Shown piece after piece: positions 15,985-24,015 of a stretch of 64,000 nt of DNA (positions are counted from its first letter, which is position 1; each line of letters begins with the position of its first letter). The stretch is from Streptomyces sp. WZ.A104. GTDB lineage: Bacteria > Actinomycetota > Actinomycetes > Streptomycetales > Streptomycetaceae. The stretch lies in NCBI RefSeq assembly GCF_002382885.1, contig NZ_NWVL01000009.1:1-64000 (forward strand), read 5' to 3'. The notes beneath the pieces are model-generated. The model worked only from the letters and a program-made list of their open reading frames with translations. It searched no databases and was not told the DNA's origin. A program made the position numbers and the translations under genes.

Positions 15985-16894
15985 CGTTCGTACGGAGGCT
16001 GGCGAAGTAGGCACGCTTGAGGTCCTCATACGATGTGATCTGGATGCCGGTCACCTCGCGGACCAGGGCGAACACGCTGGTCAGCTTTTTCGCGTGGACC
16101 GATCCCTCGTGCAGGGCGTCGTCGGCGAGAGCGAACTCCTCGTCGCCGCTACGGGTCCGCTCCCACCAGTTGACGTGCCCATCGCGCTCGGTCTGGGCCT
16201 CCCGGGCGGCGCCGAAGGTCTCGCCGCCGTCGGGCCGGACCCAGGTGTACGCCATCGACAGGACGTCCTTGAGGGGATAGACGCCGGAGTCCACCAGGGC
16301 CTTGGCGAACGAGGCGAAGTACTGGCGGTGCTGCACCTCGTCCTTCATGACGGTGTGGAAGACGTCCCGCACCAGAGGGTCCTCGGTGGTCCGCGACTGC
16401 CAGCCGTAGGAGACGCACGCCTCGATCTCCACGCACGCCTGGAGCATGCAGACCCGCGCGTAGTTGTCCATCGGGAGCGGGCCCCGGCACTCGATGACCT
16501 CCTCCTCGTCGATCGGATCGATGCCCGCCATCTCCATGAGGCGGCCGAAGGCGATCTCGTGGTGCGCCTCCTCCTCCAGCCAGTAGCGGGCCGACCAGGC
16601 GGCGGCGATGTGCAGGATGTCGGAGCCCAGCGGGTTCGACTCGCGGATCTCGTTGGCGAGCTTGACGCCGTCGACGGCCAGCCGGATACCGGCCGGCTGG
16701 GTGGTCAGTTCGGCACGGGAGGCGTGCCACAGGGCGGCCCGGTCACCGTCCTTGGGGCGCTCCAGACGGCGGCCCTCGAAGAGGCTGTCCGTCCCCCAGC
16801 GCCGCTGCTCGTGATAGCTCTGCTGGACGCGCAGGACGTCGGTGACGGTGGCTCCGGTGCGGAGCTCCTTGACGATGTCGGTCATGATCAGCAC
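15920..16894 (-). CDS. Acyl-ACP-desaturase-like di-iron protein
   Basis: This 324-residue, mostly helical protein has ferritin-type di-iron motifs in the order of the soluble stearoyl-ACP desaturase family. They are YWLEEEAHHEIAF (ExxH), then QACVEIEACVSYGW, then MKDEVQHRQYF (D/ExxH). The spacing and the segment after the second motif (DPLVRDVFHTVMKDEVQH) align with desaturases that bind acyl-ACP substrates. Identity appears low, so it could instead be a hydroxylase, an N-oxygenase (AurF-like) or a decarbonylase. It lies between ACP and PPTase genes in a FAAL operon, so an ACP-bound acyl or aminoacyl substrate is likely. Confidence 0.65.
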   Translation of the reverse strand: MLIMTDIVKELRTGATVTDVLRVQQSYHEQRRWGTDSLFEGRRLERPKDGDRAALWHASRAELTTQPAGIRLAVDGVKLANEIRESNPLGSDILHIAAAWSARYWLEEEAHHEIAFGRLMEMAGIDPIDEEEVIECRGPLPMDNYARVCMLQACVEIEACVSYGWQSRTTEDPLVRDVFHTVMKDEVQHRQYFASFAKALVDSGVYPLKDVLSMAYTWVRPDGGETFGAAREAQTERDGHVNWWERTRSGDEEFALADDALHEGSVHAKKLTSVFALVREVTGIQITSYEDLKRAYFASLRTNDVDRIRSAVRGGASREAALAR

Positions 16895-16910
16895 GGTTCG
16901 CGCCTTCCGG

Positions 16911-17171
16911 TCAGGAGGAGGTGGTGGCGAGCTGCTTGCCGAGAGCCGAGACGACGTCCTCGGCGGTGTGGTCGAGGGTCATCGTCGGCAGTTCGACGTC
17001 GTCGTCGAGGCCCGCGTCGGCGAGCGCTCCGGCGAACGCGTCGAGCAGGTCGATGGAGTTGATCGCGCTCGGCGAGGCGACCAGCACGGCCGACAGCGGC
17101 TGGCCGGCGAACACCTCTTCCTGGGTCAGGCCCAGACGGCGTGCGACATTGACTCGGATGTCGGCGAGCAT
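16911..17171 (-). CDS. Free-standing acyl carrier protein
   Basis: This 86-residue ACP has the four-helix pattern and the serine attachment site in SPSAINSIDLLDAFAGAL. The usual Asp before the Ser is replaced by Asn (NS instead of DS), while the following hydrophobic pattern is normal. It starts at the ATG at 17171, with a purine-rich AACAGGGAGAC segment upstream. It precedes the desaturase-like gene by 16 bases and is the likely carrier for the acyl group activated by the ligase at 13656. Confidence 0.82.
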   Translation of the reverse strand: MLADIRVNVARRLGLTQEEVFAGQPLSAVLVASPSAINSIDLLDAFAGALADAGLDDDVELPTMTLDHTAEDVVSALGKQLATTSS

Positions 17172-17226
17172 GCGTGTCTCCCTGTTGAGGTCGGTACGTA
17201 CGGGCGAGGGCCGGGGTTGTGTGTGC

Positions 17227-17853
17227 TCAGCCCCGCGGAGCGGTGAACGGTCGGCGGGCCGCTTCGGCGGTCCAGTCGGGGGACCTGCCAAGGGCGGTCA
17301 GTACCAGGTCGAGCACATCCGCGCCGGGCGTCGCGCGCAGGGCCGGGCGGAACAGCGCCGCCGGGCCGACCCTGCGTTCGTCGTCCGGGACGCGCAGGGC
17401 GAACACCAGGGCGGCCTCCGCGGTCGCGTCGTCCAGGTCGAGGCTCACCCCGAGGGCGCGGGCCAGGTCCCAGCCGTGGACCACGTAGTCCAGGAAGTGG
17501 AACCCGATCGCGACCGAGGCGGGGAAGCCGAGGGTGTCGCTGATCTCCGGGAGGACGAACTCCCGGGTGAGCACGCCGGGCGGGGCGAAGGCGTCGAGGA
17601 CCGTGTCGGCCGCCGTGCGATAGGCCGTCAGCGGATCGTCACCGAGTGCGGCGGGCCGCCATACGGAGAGGTCGGCCCCGTTTCCCGCGGCGGCTGCCGC
17701 GAAGCCGTGGTGCTGGCCCGCCATATGGGCCACCAGCTGACGCAGCGTCCAGTCGGCGCACGGGGTGGGCAGGTCCCAGTCCTGAGGATCCGCCTGCTCC
17801 AGGATGCGTACGGTCTCCAGCACGGCGGCTCGGTCCAGCTTCCGGATGTCCAT
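17227..17853 (-). CDS. DinB/MDMPI-like mycothiol-associated protein (TIGR03083-type)
   Basis: This 208-residue protein belongs to the actinobacterial maleylpyruvate-isomerase/DinB-like fold. The N-terminal metal-binding region reads DWDLPTPCADWTLRQLVAHMAGQHHGF, with a second block at FHFLDYVVHGWDLARALG that supplies the other histidines. Relatives use mycothiol or simply bind a metal; the reaction here is unknown. It is the first gene of the minus-strand operon controlled by the operator at 17923, so it is probably a cluster enzyme. Confidence 0.75.
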   Translation of the reverse strand: MDIRKLDRAAVLETVRILEQADPQDWDLPTPCADWTLRQLVAHMAGQHHGFAAAAAGNGADLSVWRPAALGDDPLTAYRTAADTVLDAFAPPGVLTREFVLPEISDTLGFPASVAIGFHFLDYVVHGWDLARALGVSLDLDDATAEAALVFALRVPDDERRVGPAALFRPALRATPGADVLDLVLTALGRSPDWTAEAARRPFTAPRG

Positions 17854-17916
17854 GCGGAACCTTTCGGCGAGTGCGGGCCCACGCAGGCGTCTCCTGACGG
17901 AGTGCGCGAGCAGGAA

Positions 17917-17940
17917 AACAATAGCACGACCGTACGTTTA
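17917..17940 (-). promoter_or_regulatory. Cluster operator 1 with -10 box (promoter of 17853-13656 operon)
   Basis: On the minus strand, AAACGTACGGTCGTGCTA at 17923-17940 matches the repeated cluster operator (core ACGRTCGTGC). It runs into TATTGT at 17917-17922, a good -10 candidate. The operator therefore occupies the spacer or -35 side of the promoter, as expected for a TetR repressor site. Confidence 0.7.
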
Positions 17941-17963
17941 GTTAGTGTGGGATGGCGTGAAAG

Positions 17964-17995
17964 AGAGGTGCCCCGGCCCGATCGGGCCGGGGCAC
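17964..17995. terminator. 32-bp perfect palindrome after hpgT
   Basis: AGGTGCCCCGGCCCGA at 17964-17979 is perfectly complementary to 17980-17995. It follows the stop of the minus-strand HpgT-like gene and separates that operon from the next promoter at about 17920. Confidence 0.8.
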
Positions 17996-18020
17996 CTTCG
18001 CCGTCCGTGCCGACCGGTCG

Positions 18021-19361
18021 CTACCGGCCCGCCTCCGCGGCCTGTGCGGTGATGAAGGCGGCGAGTCTGCTCACGCCCTCGATGATCTGGTCGGGAGTCA
18101 ATGAGCTGCAGGAGAGGCGGAGTCGGCTCTCGCCGCCGCCCCCCAGGTAGAAGTCGCTCATCGGCGTCCAGAGCACGCCGAAGTTCCGTGCGGAATGTTC
18201 CAGGGCCTTGGCGTCGGCGAGGAAGGGGACATCCACCACGAGGAAGAAGCCGCCGTCCGGCCGGTTCCAGTCGACACCGAGCGCGCCCCGCCGCTCGGCG
18301 GGAAAGTGCCGGTCCAGCTCGGCCAGGAGGGTGTTGAGATTGGCGCGGTAGAAGGCGATGGCCGCGGCGTTCGCCTCGCGCAGCCGGCAGCCGGAATCGA
18401 TGAGCAGTCCGCCGACGACGGCCTGGCTGACGGCCGAGGTGTTGACCGTGGTCATGCTCTTGATCTTGGAGAGCTGGTCGGCCAGCAGGGACCGCTCGCC
18501 CGCCGGTCCGATGACTTCCTGATCGGCCACCACATAGCCGACGCGGGCCCCCGGCAGCGCGGTCTTCGCGAACGATCCGAGGTGCAGCACCCGCCGCTCC
18601 CGGTCCAGGGCCTTGAGCGTGGGCCGGGGAGTTCCCACCCGTACGAAGAAGCCGTACGGGTTGTCCTCCAGGATCAGCAGGTCCTCCTGGGAGGCGATCT
18701 CCAGGAGCCGTTCACGGGCGGCGAGGGTCATGCTCGCGCCCGAGGGATTGGCGAAGTCCGGCACGATGTACAGCGCACGAGGCCTTCCCCCGGCCGCGCG
18801 GGTCCGCCGGACACCCTCCAGAACCGCCTCCGGGTCCGGTCCGTCGGGGCCCTCCGGGACCGGGCGCATCGCGATGTCGAGCAACCGGGCCGCGCCTGTG
18901 GCCCCGATGTAGCAGGGCGAGCTGACGAGCAGCGTGTCCTCGGGCCGCGCGAAGAGCGCCCGCAGCACCAGCAGCATCGCCTCCTGGCAGCCGGTCGTCA
19001 CCACGACCGACTCCGGGGCGACGTGGATGCCCTCGTCGTTGGCGAGGGTCCGGGCGATGAGGTCGTGGATGATGCCGTTCGTGCGCCCGTACTGGAAGAG
19101 CTGGGTGCGCACCCGGTCCGCGGACCAGCCGAGTTCCCGCTCCAGGTGTTCGGTGTAGATCCGCAGATAGCGCGCCAGGTCCTCCGTGGTGAAGGAGCCC
19201 TCGGACGGCCTGCCCGGAGCGAAGGAGAGCGCGTCGGGGAAGCGCGCGACGACCTCGTTGAGGAAGTTCATCGCGTCGAGCACCGGATCGGTGAGGGACG
19301 GGTGCAGACCGCTCAGGTCGAGCGCCCGGGGCCGCCCCGCCGCAGGGGTGGTCTCGCTCAT
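18021..19361 (-). CDS. hpgT: HpgT-like PLP aminotransferase (4-hydroxyphenylglycine formation)
   Basis: This 446-residue fold-type I aminotransferase has the PLP lysine at about residue 266 in LHLGSFAKTALPGARVGYV, DFANPSG before it, and the C-terminal arginine region GESRLRLSCSS. Size and sequence style fit the HpgT group, which transaminates 4-hydroxyphenylglyoxylate to L-4-hydroxyphenylglycine, usually with tyrosine as amino donor. The call rests largely on context: hmo, hmaS and a prephenate dehydrogenase gene are all close by. It lies 4 bases after the hydrolase gene in the TetR-hydrolase-HpgT operon. A different alpha-amino-acid aminotransferase cannot be excluded from sequence alone. 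Confidence 0.8.
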   Translation of the reverse strand: MSETTPAAGRPRALDLSGLHPSLTDPVLDAMNFLNEVVARFPDALSFAPGRPSEGSFTTEDLARYLRIYTEHLERELGWSADRVRTQLFQYGRTNGIIHDLIARTLANDEGIHVAPESVVVTTGCQEAMLLVLRALFARPEDTLLVSSPCYIGATGAARLLDIAMRPVPEGPDGPDPEAVLEGVRRTRAAGGRPRALYIVPDFANPSGASMTLAARERLLEIASQEDLLILEDNPYGFFVRVGTPRPTLKALDRERRVLHLGSFAKTALPGARVGYVVADQEVIGPAGERSLLADQLSKIKSMTTVNTSAVSQAVVGGLLIDSGCRLREANAAAIAFYRANLNTLLAELDRHFPAERRGALGVDWNRPDGGFFLVVDVPFLADAKALEHSARNFGVLWTPMSDFYLGGGGESRLRLSCSSLTPDQIIEGVSRLAAFITAQAAEAGR

Positions 19362-19365
19362 CGGA

Positions 19366-20316
19366 TCAGCCTCCCGTCGCGGCGAGGGCGAAGGTCTTCC
19401 GCAGATACTCCGCGGCCTGTCCGACGGCGCTGCGGCCCGCGTCCAGGGTGCCCGCCATGGCGAAGAAGCCGTGGGCCACGCCCGGGTAGCGGGTCGACTC
19501 GACCGGTACGCCGCTCTCGCGCAGCCGGTCGGCGTACAACTCCCCCTCGTCGCGCAGCGGGTCGTACTCGGCGGTGATCACCAGCGCGGGTGGCAGCCCG
19601 GAGTGATCAGGCGCCCGCAGGGGCGATGCCAGGGGGTGGCCGCCGTCCTCGGGCGATGCCAGGTAGTTCTCCCAGTACCACTGCACGGACTTGCGGTTGA
19701 AGAGCAGCCGATCGCTGTTCTCGCGGAGGGAGGGCGTGTCCGCGAACTGGTCCGTGTTCGGATAGACCAGCAGCTGGGCCAGCAGCTCCGGGCCGCCCGC
19801 CTCCTTGGCCATGAGGGTGACGGCGGCGGCGAGATTGCCCCCGGCGCTGTCGCCGCCGACGGCCACTCGGGTGCTGTCGCCGCCGAACCGCTCGGCGTGC
19901 TCGACGGCCCACCGCACGCCCGCGAAGCAGTCATCGGGGGCCGCCGGGAACTTGTTCTCCGGCGCGAGCCGGTAGCCCACCGCGACGGTGAGGCAGCCGA
20001 CGGCATTGGCCAGACTCCGGCAGATCGCGTCGCCGGTCTCGATGGAACCCAGTGTCCAGCCGCCGCCGAAGAAGTAGACGAGGACCGGCAAGGGGCCCTC
20101 GCCGGACGGCCGGTAGATCCGGACGGGGAGCGGCCCGCCGGGGCCGGCGATCGTCTCGTCGGTCACCTGGTGCACCGGCTCGGGGGTCCCCGCGCCGGCC
20201 TGGATGGCGGCGAGGTCGGCGGCCCGGGCCTCGTCGAGCGTCATCGTGTAGAGCGGCCGGACGTCCTCGGCTGCGAGCCGGTCGTACAGCTCCTGGAATT
20301 GCGGATCAAAGGGCAT
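19366..20316 (-). CDS. Alpha/beta hydrolase, HSL/acetyl-esterase family
   Basis: This 316-residue hydrolase has the HSL-family oxyanion segment (VYFFGGGWTLGS, with FGGG where HGGG is usual) and the nucleophile elbow GGDSAGGNLAAAV near residue 155. The Asp in EYDPLRDEGELY and the His in GVAHGFFAM complete the triad. Such enzymes hydrolyse small acyl esters. It is between the TetR and HpgT genes in one operon, so it may deacylate a cluster intermediate or act in offloading or self-protection. The missing first His of HGGG is a mild oddity. Confidence 0.8.
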   Translation of the reverse strand: MPFDPQFQELYDRLAAEDVRPLYTMTLDEARAADLAAIQAGAGTPEPVHQVTDETIAGPGGPLPVRIYRPSGEGPLPVLVYFFGGGWTLGSIETGDAICRSLANAVGCLTVAVGYRLAPENKFPAAPDDCFAGVRWAVEHAERFGGDSTRVAVGGDSAGGNLAAAVTLMAKEAGGPELLAQLLVYPNTDQFADTPSLRENSDRLLFNRKSVQWYWENYLASPEDGGHPLASPLRAPDHSGLPPALVITAEYDPLRDEGELYADRLRESGVPVESTRYPGVAHGFFAMAGTLDAGRSAVGQAAEYLRKTFALAATGG

Positions 20317-20340
20317 GGTGCCTCCGGGCGTGGTGCGCGG

Positions 20341-21054
20341 TCAGCGGGACCGCGAAGGGGCGGTGTCGGAAGGGACGGTGCTGGAGGGGACGGTGTCGGA
20401 AGGGACGGCGTCCGGGGTGTCGGGCAGCAGCGAGGGGTCGGTCGCGACGCCTCGGAGGCGGTTGAGGATTCCGCCCGCCGCCTTGCTGTAGCAGGTGAAG
20501 TTGGAGTGCAGGACGGACTCGGCGTTGGCCATCTCCAGGAGGGCGACGATCTCGAAGGCGAGCTGGGGGATGTCGGTGTCGTCCCGGACCTCACCCGCGC
20601 GCCTGGCGTCGTCGATCGTGTGCTCCAGGAGGGAGAACCAGCTGCCGTGCGCCCCGGCGACCGTATCGTGCACTTTGCCCTCGCGGGCGTCGTACTCGGC
20701 GGAGACCGAGTAGAAGAAGCAGCCGCCGGGAAAGACGCGCTGCTCGGAGTAGGTGAGCCAGTTGCGGCAGAGCAGCCAGACCCGGCCGAGGCCCGGGGGC
20801 AGTTCGCGGGTGGGCTGCACCACATGCTCGATGTAGACCTTGATGGCGGCGCGCACGGTGGCCAGCTGTAGCTCCACCTTGGAGCCGAACAGGGCGAACA
20901 CCCCGCTCTTGCTGAGCCCCAGTTCATTCGCCAGTCGCCCTAAGGACAGGCCTTCGAGGCCTTCGACCGATGCAATGCCGACAGCGTGGCGCAGGATCAA
21001 CCGCCTTGTCTGGTTGCCCCGTTCGACCCGTCCGTCGGCGTGTGTCGCAGTCAC
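20341..21054 (-). CDS. TetR-family cluster regulator 1
   Basis: This 237-residue TetR repressor has the HTH block GLSLGRLANELGLSKSGVFALFGSKVELQLATV near residues 35-66. Most of its length is closely similar to the regulator at 55682-56326, including PGGCFFYSVSAEYDAR and AESVLHSNF...ILNRLRGVATDPSLLPD. It differs by a C-terminal tail with repeated PSDTVPS/PSSTVPS units, absent from the other copy. It is divergent from hmo, with two copies of the cluster operator between them. It probably represses its own operon and, together with its paralogue, the whole cluster. Confidence 0.88.
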   Translation of the reverse strand: MTATHADGRVERGNQTRRLILRHAVGIASVEGLEGLSLGRLANELGLSKSGVFALFGSKVELQLATVRAAIKVYIEHVVQPTRELPPGLGRVWLLCRNWLTYSEQRVFPGGCFFYSVSAEYDAREGKVHDTVAGAHGSWFSLLEHTIDDARRAGEVRDDTDIPQLAFEIVALLEMANAESVLHSNFTCYSKAAGGILNRLRGVATDPSLLPDTPDAVPSDTVPSSTVPSDTAPSRSR

Positions 21055-21100
21055 GCGACCTCCTCAATCTTCCCATCCGGGCCCGTGACAGGGCCCGGTC

Positions 21101-21170
21101 ACTGTACAAAGTGGACGACCGTGCTGTCATTGTGCGAGAGTACGGTAAGCGTACGGTCGTGCGGTTAACT
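21101..21170. promoter_or_regulatory. Divergent promoter with cluster operators (tetR1 / hmo)
   Basis: GTACGGTCGTGC at 21151-21162 is a strong copy of the cluster operator and is followed by TTAACT (21165-21170), a weak -10 for hmo. A second, poorer copy, GACGACCGTGC (21114-21124), lies toward the TetR gene, where TACAGT on the minus strand (21101-21106) can serve as its -10. The whole 70-base segment is recognisably homologous to 56376-56450. Confidence 0.7.
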
Positions 21171-21206
21171 GGGGCACGCGGATTCAACCATCGGCGGGGG
21201 AGCAGG

Positions 21207-22286
21207 ATGGCGGCGTTGGCGCTTGACGAGTACGAGGCTGTGGCGAGGGAGCGGTTGTCCCGCCCGGTGTGGGACTTCATCGAGGGCGGGAGCGGCGCCG
21301 AGTCGATGCTGTCGGCGGGCCGCGAGGCGCTCGACAGGATCAGGCTGCGGCCTCGCTGTCTCGTCGATGTCTCGGTGTGTGATCCCGGTACGTCGCTTCT
21401 CGGGGCGGGACTGGCGGCCCCGTTGGGCATCGCGCCCATGGCCTATCACCGGCTCGCGCACCCCGAGGGCGAGGTGGCGACCGCACGTGCGGCGGGCGCC
21501 GCGGGCGCCCTTGTGGTCGTGAGCATGTTCGCCAGCCGGAGTCTGGAGGACATCGCCGCCGAGGCGACCGGTCCGCTCTGGCTGCAGCTCTACTGGCTCA
21601 GGCGGCGGGAGCCGATGCTGGAGCTGATCCGACGAGCGGAGGAGGCCGGCTACCGGGCGCTGGTCCTGACGGTCGACGCTCCGCGCGTGGCGTACCGGCC
21701 GAGAGACGTCCGTAACGGCTTCTCCCTGCCCGAGGGAATCCGTGCGGTCAACGTCGATCCCTCCGTCATGTCCGCCTCTCACAGCGGGCAGGCGGGACAG
21801 TCCGCTATCGCCCGGCATTCGGCGGAGCAGTTCGACCCTTCCATTACCTGGGCTGATCTTGAGTGGCTGCGGGAGCGTACGTCACTGCCGCTCGTATTGA
21901 AGGGCGTGCTCACCGGAGAAGATGCCGAGCTGGCAGTGAAACACGGGGTCGAGGCGCTGGTCGTCTCGAATCATGGCGGGCGGCAGCTGGACTTCGCGAG
22001 ACCTGCGGCCGAGGCCCTTCCGGAGATCGCGGAAGCGGTGGACGGGCGATGTCGGCTGATTCTCGACGGCTCGATCCGGCATGGCGCCGATGTCGCGAAG
22101 GCGCTGTGCCTGGGCGCGGACGCGGTGTTCGTCGGCCGCCCTGCCCTGTGGGGTCTGGCGCACTCCGGGGCTGAGGGCGTCGAGGCCGTCCTGCGGCTGC
22201 TTTCGGACGAGTTCGCCGAGGTGATGGCCCTCATGGGCGCGCCGCGTGTCGAGGATTTCATAAGTTCAAGAATTGTTCATTTCTGA
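21207..22286 (+). CDS. hmo: 4-Hydroxymandelate oxidase (FMN alpha-hydroxyacid oxidase)
   Basis: This 359-residue TIM-barrel FMN enzyme belongs to the glycolate/lactate/mandelate oxidase family. It has PLGIAPMAYHRLAHPEGE near the N-terminal third, LPLVLKGVLTGEDAE with the FMN-contacting lysine, and LVVSNHGGRQLDFARPA with the catalytic His and substrate-binding Arg; ILDGSIRHGADVAKAL binds the phosphate. In Hpg pathways Hmo oxidises L-4-hydroxymandelate from HmaS to 4-hydroxyphenylglyoxylate for HpgT. The ATG at 21207 has AGCAGG close upstream and gives the family length. It is divergent from TetR 1 and controlled by the shared operator. Confidence 0.85.
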   Translation: MAALALDEYEAVARERLSRPVWDFIEGGSGAESMLSAGREALDRIRLRPRCLVDVSVCDPGTSLLGAGLAAPLGIAPMAYHRLAHPEGEVATARAAGAAGALVVVSMFASRSLEDIAAEATGPLWLQLYWLRRREPMLELIRRAEEAGYRALVLTVDAPRVAYRPRDVRNGFSLPEGIRAVNVDPSVMSASHSGQAGQSAIARHSAEQFDPSITWADLEWLRERTSLPLVLKGVLTGEDAELAVKHGVEALVVSNHGGRQLDFARPAAEALPEIAEAVDGRCRLILDGSIRHGADVAKALCLGADAVFVGRPALWGLAHSGAEGVEAVLRLLSDEFAEVMALMGAPRVEDFISSRIVHF

Positions 22287-22566
22287 ACTGAATTTCGCTT
22301 GGGCGCGACTGGACGCCCTTCGTTGCTTTCTCGGTGCCGAAGGGCGATTCGACGTGTCAAAAATCGGCACTCCGTGCGGCCGGGCGATTTTCTACTCGCA
22401 AGTATGAATCCGTAGAAGGTTTCGCTTGATTACTGAGAGGTAATGCGTGACGATGGATCTGCCGACGAGGAAATGAGCGCGGCGATGAATGGCCGATACG
22501 TCCAGGACGTAGTTGTCCGACGGCTCATCGGCTCTTTCCGAGAACTCTGGATGGGTGGGGATTCCT
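22287..22566. other. 280-base intergenic region after hmo
   Basis: The region is unusually AT-rich for this window. A hairpin GCCCTTCG (22315-22322) / CGAAGGGC (22338-22345) with a 15-base loop is a likely terminator or attenuator after hmo. A tiny frame of nine codons (GTG at 22446, stop at 22473-22475) can be read but has no support. I see no copy of the cluster operator here, so the downstream genes may depend on read-through from the hmo promoter or on an unrecognised promoter. Confidence 0.5.
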
Positions 22567-24015
22567 GTGGGGGGAACGGCGCCTATAAGGCCCGTTTGCG
22601 CCGAGGGCGACTGGGTCGACGATGTATTACTCAAGGGGGACGGGCGGGAAATCGCCCTGTATCTGAGCGGACCGGTGACCCGAGCCGAGCTCAGGAGGCT
22701 CGTCGGGGAACAGCAGCAGCGCTTGGCGGTGGCCGGCCTGGTCGCCGGAGGCACCGTTGCCGTACGGCTGCCGCCCTCTCTGAGCTGTATCGTCGCGATG
22801 CTCGCCGGATGGCGCAGCGGAGCCCAGGTCGCCCTGCTCGACTACCGCTTGACGACGCATGAGGTCGGCAAGGCGGTCGCGCGGCTGGCGCCGCAACTGG
22901 TCATCGAACCGGCGGTCGACGTCACCGGCACCCTGCGCGGGTTCTTCGACGTCGACGCCCGGATCACCCCACTGCGCGGCGGCCGACCGGCCGCTTCGGA
23001 ACACGCTCTGCTGCAACTGAGCTCCGGCTCCACGGGCCCTTCCAAGGTCATCGGCCGCACGGCCGGCAGCCTCCTCGCGGAGCTCGACCGGTACGCCCGG
23101 CTGGACGGGTTCCCGCGCCAGGGCGAACGTACCGTGGTGCTCGCCTCGATCGTCCATGTGCTCGGCCTGGTCGGGGGACTGCTTCACGGACTCGCCGCCG
23201 GGGCGCAGGTGGTCCTGCCCGCCTGGCAGTCCGTCGACGGCATCCTCAAGGCCGTCGCGGCGGGGGACCGGCCCACGACCGTCCTCGGGGTCCCCTCCCA
23301 GACAGCGGTGCTCGCCGCGGCCCGGACGCCGCCCCGGCTGCCCCAGCTACGACGGATGATCACCGGCGGCGAACTGGTCAAGGAGAGCGTCCGGGAACGG
23401 TTCACCACCGGCTACGGCGCCGAACTGGGCGTCATGTACGGGATGACCGAGGCCGGTGTCATCGCCACCGACCTCACCGGGGCCGACCGCCCCGCCCTGA
23501 CCCCGGCCCCCGGCATGCGGGTGCGGGTCGACGACGGAGAGATCCTCCTCGGCCTGCCGGAGAGCCCCTATGTGGGTCTGACCGACCCCGCACGCTACGT
23601 GGACGGCTGGCTGCGCACGAAGGACGCGGGCAGCGTCGACGAAGTGACCGGACTGCTCACCGTCCATGGCCGGCTCGACTCGCAAGTGTCCATCGGCGGA
23701 CTCAAGGTGGACCTCTCCGAGGTCGAGGCCTCCATCTCGGCCCTGCCGGGCGTCTCCGAGGCCGTCGTGGTGCACGGCACCGGAATCGAGGCCTTCGTGA
23801 TGGTCGACGAGCAGGCCGTGTTCGACGGCCTCGCCGACAGCCTCGCGGCCCGCCTGGCACCGTACAAGCGGCCACGCTCGCTGAACCTGCTGACGGAACT
23901 CCCGCGCACCGCGACCGGCAAGCCGGTCCGCAACGCGGAGATCCTCCGCGCCGCGGTGAGATCCGCGGCCGCCGAGCCACCGGCTCAGCTGCACACGGCG
24001 GGAGAGACCCGTTGA
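22567..24015 (+). CDS. Adenylate-forming enzyme (ANL superfamily), acid unknown
   Basis: This protein of about 482 residues has the ANL motifs LLQLSSGSTGPSKVIGR (P-loop), VMYGMTEAGVIATD (A5), GWLRTKDAG (A7), HGRLDSQVSIGGLKVDLSEVE (A8) and PRTATGKPVRNAEI with the catalytic lysine. It is shorter than FAALs, lacks the HHDMGLIG element and looks like a small-acid or amino-acid ligase. I chose the GTG at 22567 because GGTGGGG stands 6 bases upstream; longer in-frame starts exist at 22555 (GTG) and 22513 (TTG). Its end overlaps the opposing PPTase gene by 31 bases. In an ANS cluster it is one of two candidates for a CreM-like, nitrite-using diazotase. Confidence 0.75.
   Translation: MGGTAPIRPVCAEGDWVDDVLLKGDGREIALYLSGPVTRAELRRLVGEQQQRLAVAGLVAGGTVAVRLPPSLSCIVAMLAGWRSGAQVALLDYRLTTHEVGKAVARLAPQLVIEPAVDVTGTLRGFFDVDARITPLRGGRPAASEHALLQLSSGSTGPSKVIGRTAGSLLAELDRYARLDGFPRQGERTVVLASIVHVLGLVGGLLHGLAAGAQVVLPAWQSVDGILKAVAAGDRPTTVLGVPSQTAVLAAARTPPRLPQLRRMITGGELVKESVRERFTTGYGAELGVMYGMTEAGVIATDLTGADRPALTPAPGMRVRVDDGEILLGLPESPYVGLTDPARYVDGWLRTKDAGSVDEVTGLLTVHGRLDSQVSIGGLKVDLSEVEASISALPGVSEAVVVHGTGIEAFVMVDEQAVFDGLADSLAARLAPYKRPRSLNLLTELPRTATGKPVRNAEILRAAVRSAAAEPPAQLHTAGETR

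Noticed and set aside
16911..17291. Longer ACP reading frame starting at 17291
   Set aside because: The first 40 residues are Pro/Arg-rich and unlike any ACP; the start at 17171 gives the expected length.
22446..22475. Nine-codon leader peptide upstream of the adenylating enzyme
   Set aside because: Too short to support; no regulatory codons, and the nearby GAGAGG could be chance.
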